Positions 62,197 to 64,000 of a DNA stretch of 64,000 nt are shown here, piece after piece. Source of the DNA: Sulfitobacter noctilucicola (GTDB lineage: Bacteria > Pseudomonadota > Alphaproteobacteria > Rhodobacterales > Rhodobacteraceae); NCBI RefSeq assembly GCF_000622385.1, contig NZ_JASD01000005.1, positions 124,001 to 188,000 on the forward strand. Reading direction: 5' to 3'. The notes beneath the pieces are model-generated. The model saw only the letters and a list, made by a program, of their open reading frames with translations, searched no databases and was not told the DNA's origin. Numbering within the stretch: position 1 is the first letter of the stretch; each line of letters starts with the position of its first letter. A program made the position numbers and the translations under genes.

Positions 62197-63606
62197 ATGG
62201 AGCTTTTTGAAAATGACGCGCTGTCGCTGTCGTCTAAGATCAATCGAGGCAAGTTGAGCGCTGTCGAGTTGATGGATGCGACTCTCGACAGGATTGATGC
62301 TGTAAACGATACAGTCAATGCAATTGTGTATCTGGAAGACCGCGACAAGCTGCTTGCGCAAGCGAAAGCGGCAGATGCGTCCAAGCAAACGGGCTGGCTT
62401 CGCGGCGTGCCGATTGCAGTCAAGGATCTCGCGAACGTTGAGGGAATGCCCACGACGATGGGATCTCCCCTGTTCGTAGACACGATAGCCCCCCGTGATG
62501 ACCTGCTGGTTGAGCGTATGAAAGCAGCCGGCGCGATCATCATTGGCAAGACCAATACACCGGAATTCGGATTGGGCAGTCATACAACCAACTCTGTCTT
62601 CGGTCCCACGCGCAACCCTTACGATCAGTCCAAATCAGCGGGTGGATCATCGGGTGGTGCAGCGACCGCGCTTGCCGCACGTATGCTCAGCGTCGCTGAT
62701 GGGTCTGATATGATGGGCAGTCTGCGTAATCCTGCGGGCTGGAATAATGTTTACGGCATGCGGCCCACATGGGGCGCTGTCCCGTCCGAGCCTACCGGTG
62801 ACGTCTTTATGCACCAACTCGCGACATCCGGCCCGATGGCGCGGTCGCCGGCAGATCTGGCGGCATTGATAGACACCATGACAAGCCCTGATCCGCGACA
62901 GCCGAATAGCCATTTTCCGGGTGTGGCCACACCGATGTTGGCCCTTCCCGTTGAAAAGCAGCGCATCGCGTGGCTCGGAGACTGGGGTGGTGCTTATCCT
63001 TACGAAGACGGCATCGCAGAGCTAAGCGAGGCCGCGCTCAAGCAGATGGAGGATATGGGCCACCACGTCGAAGCGGTGAAGGCACCGTTTGATGCCGAAA
63101 GTCTCTGGGAAAGCTGGATAACTTTGCGCTCATTTGCCGTCGCTGGTGGCGCGCATCCGCTTTATGCAGACCCTGCAAAACGCGCGCAGCTGAAGGCGAC
63201 CGCCCAATGGGAAATTGAACGCGGCATATCCATGACGGCGATGGACTTGCTGACCGCAAGCATGACCCGTTCCGACTGGTTCCGCCGCACGTTGGAGCTT
63301 TTCGACAATTATGATGTGCTCGTGTTGCCATCGGCCCAGTGCTGGCCATTTGATGTCAACCTGGAGTACCCTACCGAAATCGCCGGTGTCACGATGGATA
63401 CCTATCACCGCTGGATGCAGGTTGTTGTTCCTGCCAGCTTGATCGGCCTGCCGGTCGTGAATATCCCTGCCGGGTTTGGCGCGAACGGATTGCCCGGAGG
63501 CTTACAGCTGATTGGTCCACGTTCGCGTGGCGGACGTCTGCTCCAGCTCGCGCACGAATGGCACACGGCGACCGATTGGCCGAACAAGCGTCCTCCTGAT
63601 CTCTGA
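62197..63606 (+). CDS. Amidase signature family enzyme
   Basis: The 469-residue hydrolase has the Ser-cisSer-Lys triad: K76 in VPIAVKDLAN, the cis-serine in SAGGSSGGAA (S151/S152) and the nucleophile S175 in GSDMMGSLRNPA. The usual GG before the nucleophile is MM here, a small deviation. The enzyme may be a general amidase or a GatA-like enzyme; without gatB/gatC neighbours, general amidase is more likely. The ATG has only a weak ribosome-binding site. Confidence 0.9.
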   Translation: MELFENDALSLSSKINRGKLSAVELMDATLDRIDAVNDTVNAIVYLEDRDKLLAQAKAADASKQTGWLRGVPIAVKDLANVEGMPTTMGSPLFVDTIAPRDDLLVERMKAAGAIIIGKTNTPEFGLGSHTTNSVFGPTRNPYDQSKSAGGSSGGAATALAARMLSVADGSDMMGSLRNPAGWNNVYGMRPTWGAVPSEPTGDVFMHQLATSGPMARSPADLAALIDTMTSPDPRQPNSHFPGVATPMLALPVEKQRIAWLGDWGGAYPYEDGIAELSEAALKQMEDMGHHVEAVKAPFDAESLWESWITLRSFAVAGGAHPLYADPAKRAQLKATAQWEIERGISMTAMDLLTASMTRSDWFRRTLELFDNYDVLVLPSAQCWPFDVNLEYPTEIAGVTMDTYHRWMQVVVPASLIGLPVVNIPAGFGANGLPGGLQLIGPRSRGGRLLQLAHEWHTATDWPNKRPPDL

Positions 63607-63609
63607 GAA

Positions 63610-63861
63610 TTACCTGAATGGCAGGCGTGGCGGAGTGTCTTCTTGCTCCCGCCCGCTTTTAATCAGGCGCGACTGCAGGGCTGGTATCGATGAATGGTTG
63701 CTTTCCAATGCAAAGACATAGGCCTGCGTGAGGAAGAATCCTTCTTCGTCAGGGGATTGAGCGTGATCGGCGGCTAGTGTGTAGTAGCTGATCAGCGCTT
63801 CGGTATCGCCATGGGCATGCGCAGCCAGCAGGGCTCTATCCATTTCTTCCGATGCCATCAT
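63610..63861 (-). CDS. Small conserved-looking protein, unrecognised
   Basis: The predicted 83-residue protein begins MMASEEMDRALLAAHAHGDTEALISYYTLA and looks helical, with TPR-like spacing (LISYYTLAADHAQSPDEEGFFLTQAYVFALE). No family or signal was recognised. It overlaps the end of the upstream gene at ATGA, so the two are probably translated together, and converges with the amidase (3 bp). It could also start at the third ATG (MDRALL). Function unknown. Confidence 0.6.
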   Translation of the reverse strand: MMASEEMDRALLAAHAHGDTEALISYYTLAADHAQSPDEEGFFLTQAYVFALESNHSSIPALQSRLIKSGREQEDTPPRLPFR

Positions 63862-64000
63862 TCCGCAGCATGAGCCGGTGTGCGGTGTCGCTCCAGCTGA
63901 CCTGCGACCCAGTCATGGAACAGATGGGTAGGCCCATCCATCGCGGGCGAAAAACGCCCTCCATCAAAATGAACGGCGTGTCGTCCCCGCTGCATTCCTT
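63858..64000 (-). CDS. C-terminal end of an unrecognised gene, cut by the window edge
   Basis: On the minus strand the frame is open from the right edge (46 complete codons from 63998) and ends at TGA 63860-63858, overlapping the next ATG. The translated tail reads RHAVHFDGGRFSPAMDGPTH then FHDWVAGQLERH and ends AHAAE. The tight overlap with the downstream small gene supports it being real. Too little is visible to name the protein. Confidence 0.6.
   Translation of the reverse strand, partial: GMQRGRHAVHFDGGRFSPAMDGPTHLFHDWVAGQLERHRTPAHAAE

Overview
The window reads as a chromosomal segment of a Roseobacter-group alphaproteobacterium (Rhodobacterales, Sulfitobacter/Roseobacter-like). This is inferred from moderately high GC, a 5-aminolevulinate synthase of the C4 pathway, a siroheme/sulfite-reduction operon carrying DUF2849 and DUF934, a form II cox cluster, TRAP dicarboxylate transport and many ATGA-type gene overlaps. 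No tool or database search was run; all family assignments rest on recognising motifs in the translated sequence. Most of the window is ordinary core chromosome, with no insertion sequence, prophage or CRISPR array seen.

Layout. 1-6.4 kb: a 5'-truncated DUF808 gene, transketolase (tkt), a coiled-coil protein joined to zapA, a Popeye-like membrane cyclic-nucleotide-type protein, and a bolA / small membrane protein / monothiol glutaredoxin operon. 6.6-13 kb: a molybdenum hydroxylase cluster (xdhC-type maturation gene, molybdopterin-binding protein, coxS, a VOC gene, coxL with the form II AYRGAGR motif, coxM). 13-16.8 kb: two alanine-rich repeat proteins (an OmpA-type envelope protein and an 11-residue-repeat membrane-anchored protein) flanking infC, which must start at an ATC codon. 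16.8-22.9 kb: assimilatory sulfate reduction (cysG, DUF2849, cysI, cysH of the APS-reductase type, DUF934, then ferredoxin-NADP reductase) with a divergent Lrp/AsnC regulator.

23-30.8 kb: an orphan cytochrome P450, then dctB-dctD and dctP-dctQ-dctM. DctD lacks the GAFTGA loop and a normal Walker A, and two 18-bp palindromes lie between dctD and dctP. 30.8-41 kb: tpiA, a 2OG-Fe(II) oxygenase, sufT-like/IscA/TfoX-domain genes, a fatty acid desaturase, a RimB-RimK fusion, NfeD/SPFH membrane pair, tgt, an unrecognised membrane protein and an Old Yellow Enzyme. 41-46.5 kb: lon, an HU-family protein with a long basic tail, a decayed tRNA-Val copy, two overlapping histidine phosphatases, intact tRNA-Val(TAC) and tRNA-Asp(GTC).

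46.7-64 kb: an EamA exporter, an M20 dipeptidase, hemA, a RodZ-like protein, ispG, a compact C5 methyltransferase/GIY-YIG nuclease pair (the clearest accessory, probably restriction-modification, unit), a DsbA-type thioredoxin, an aminotransferase, amidase AmiC, PBP1A, prfB, an amidase-signature enzyme and two small genes at the right edge, the last one cut by the window end. The most unusual items are the DctD/palindrome arrangement, the methyltransferase/GIY-YIG pair, the Popeye-like protein, the RimB-RimK fusion, the ATC-initiated infC and the tRNA-Val remnant.
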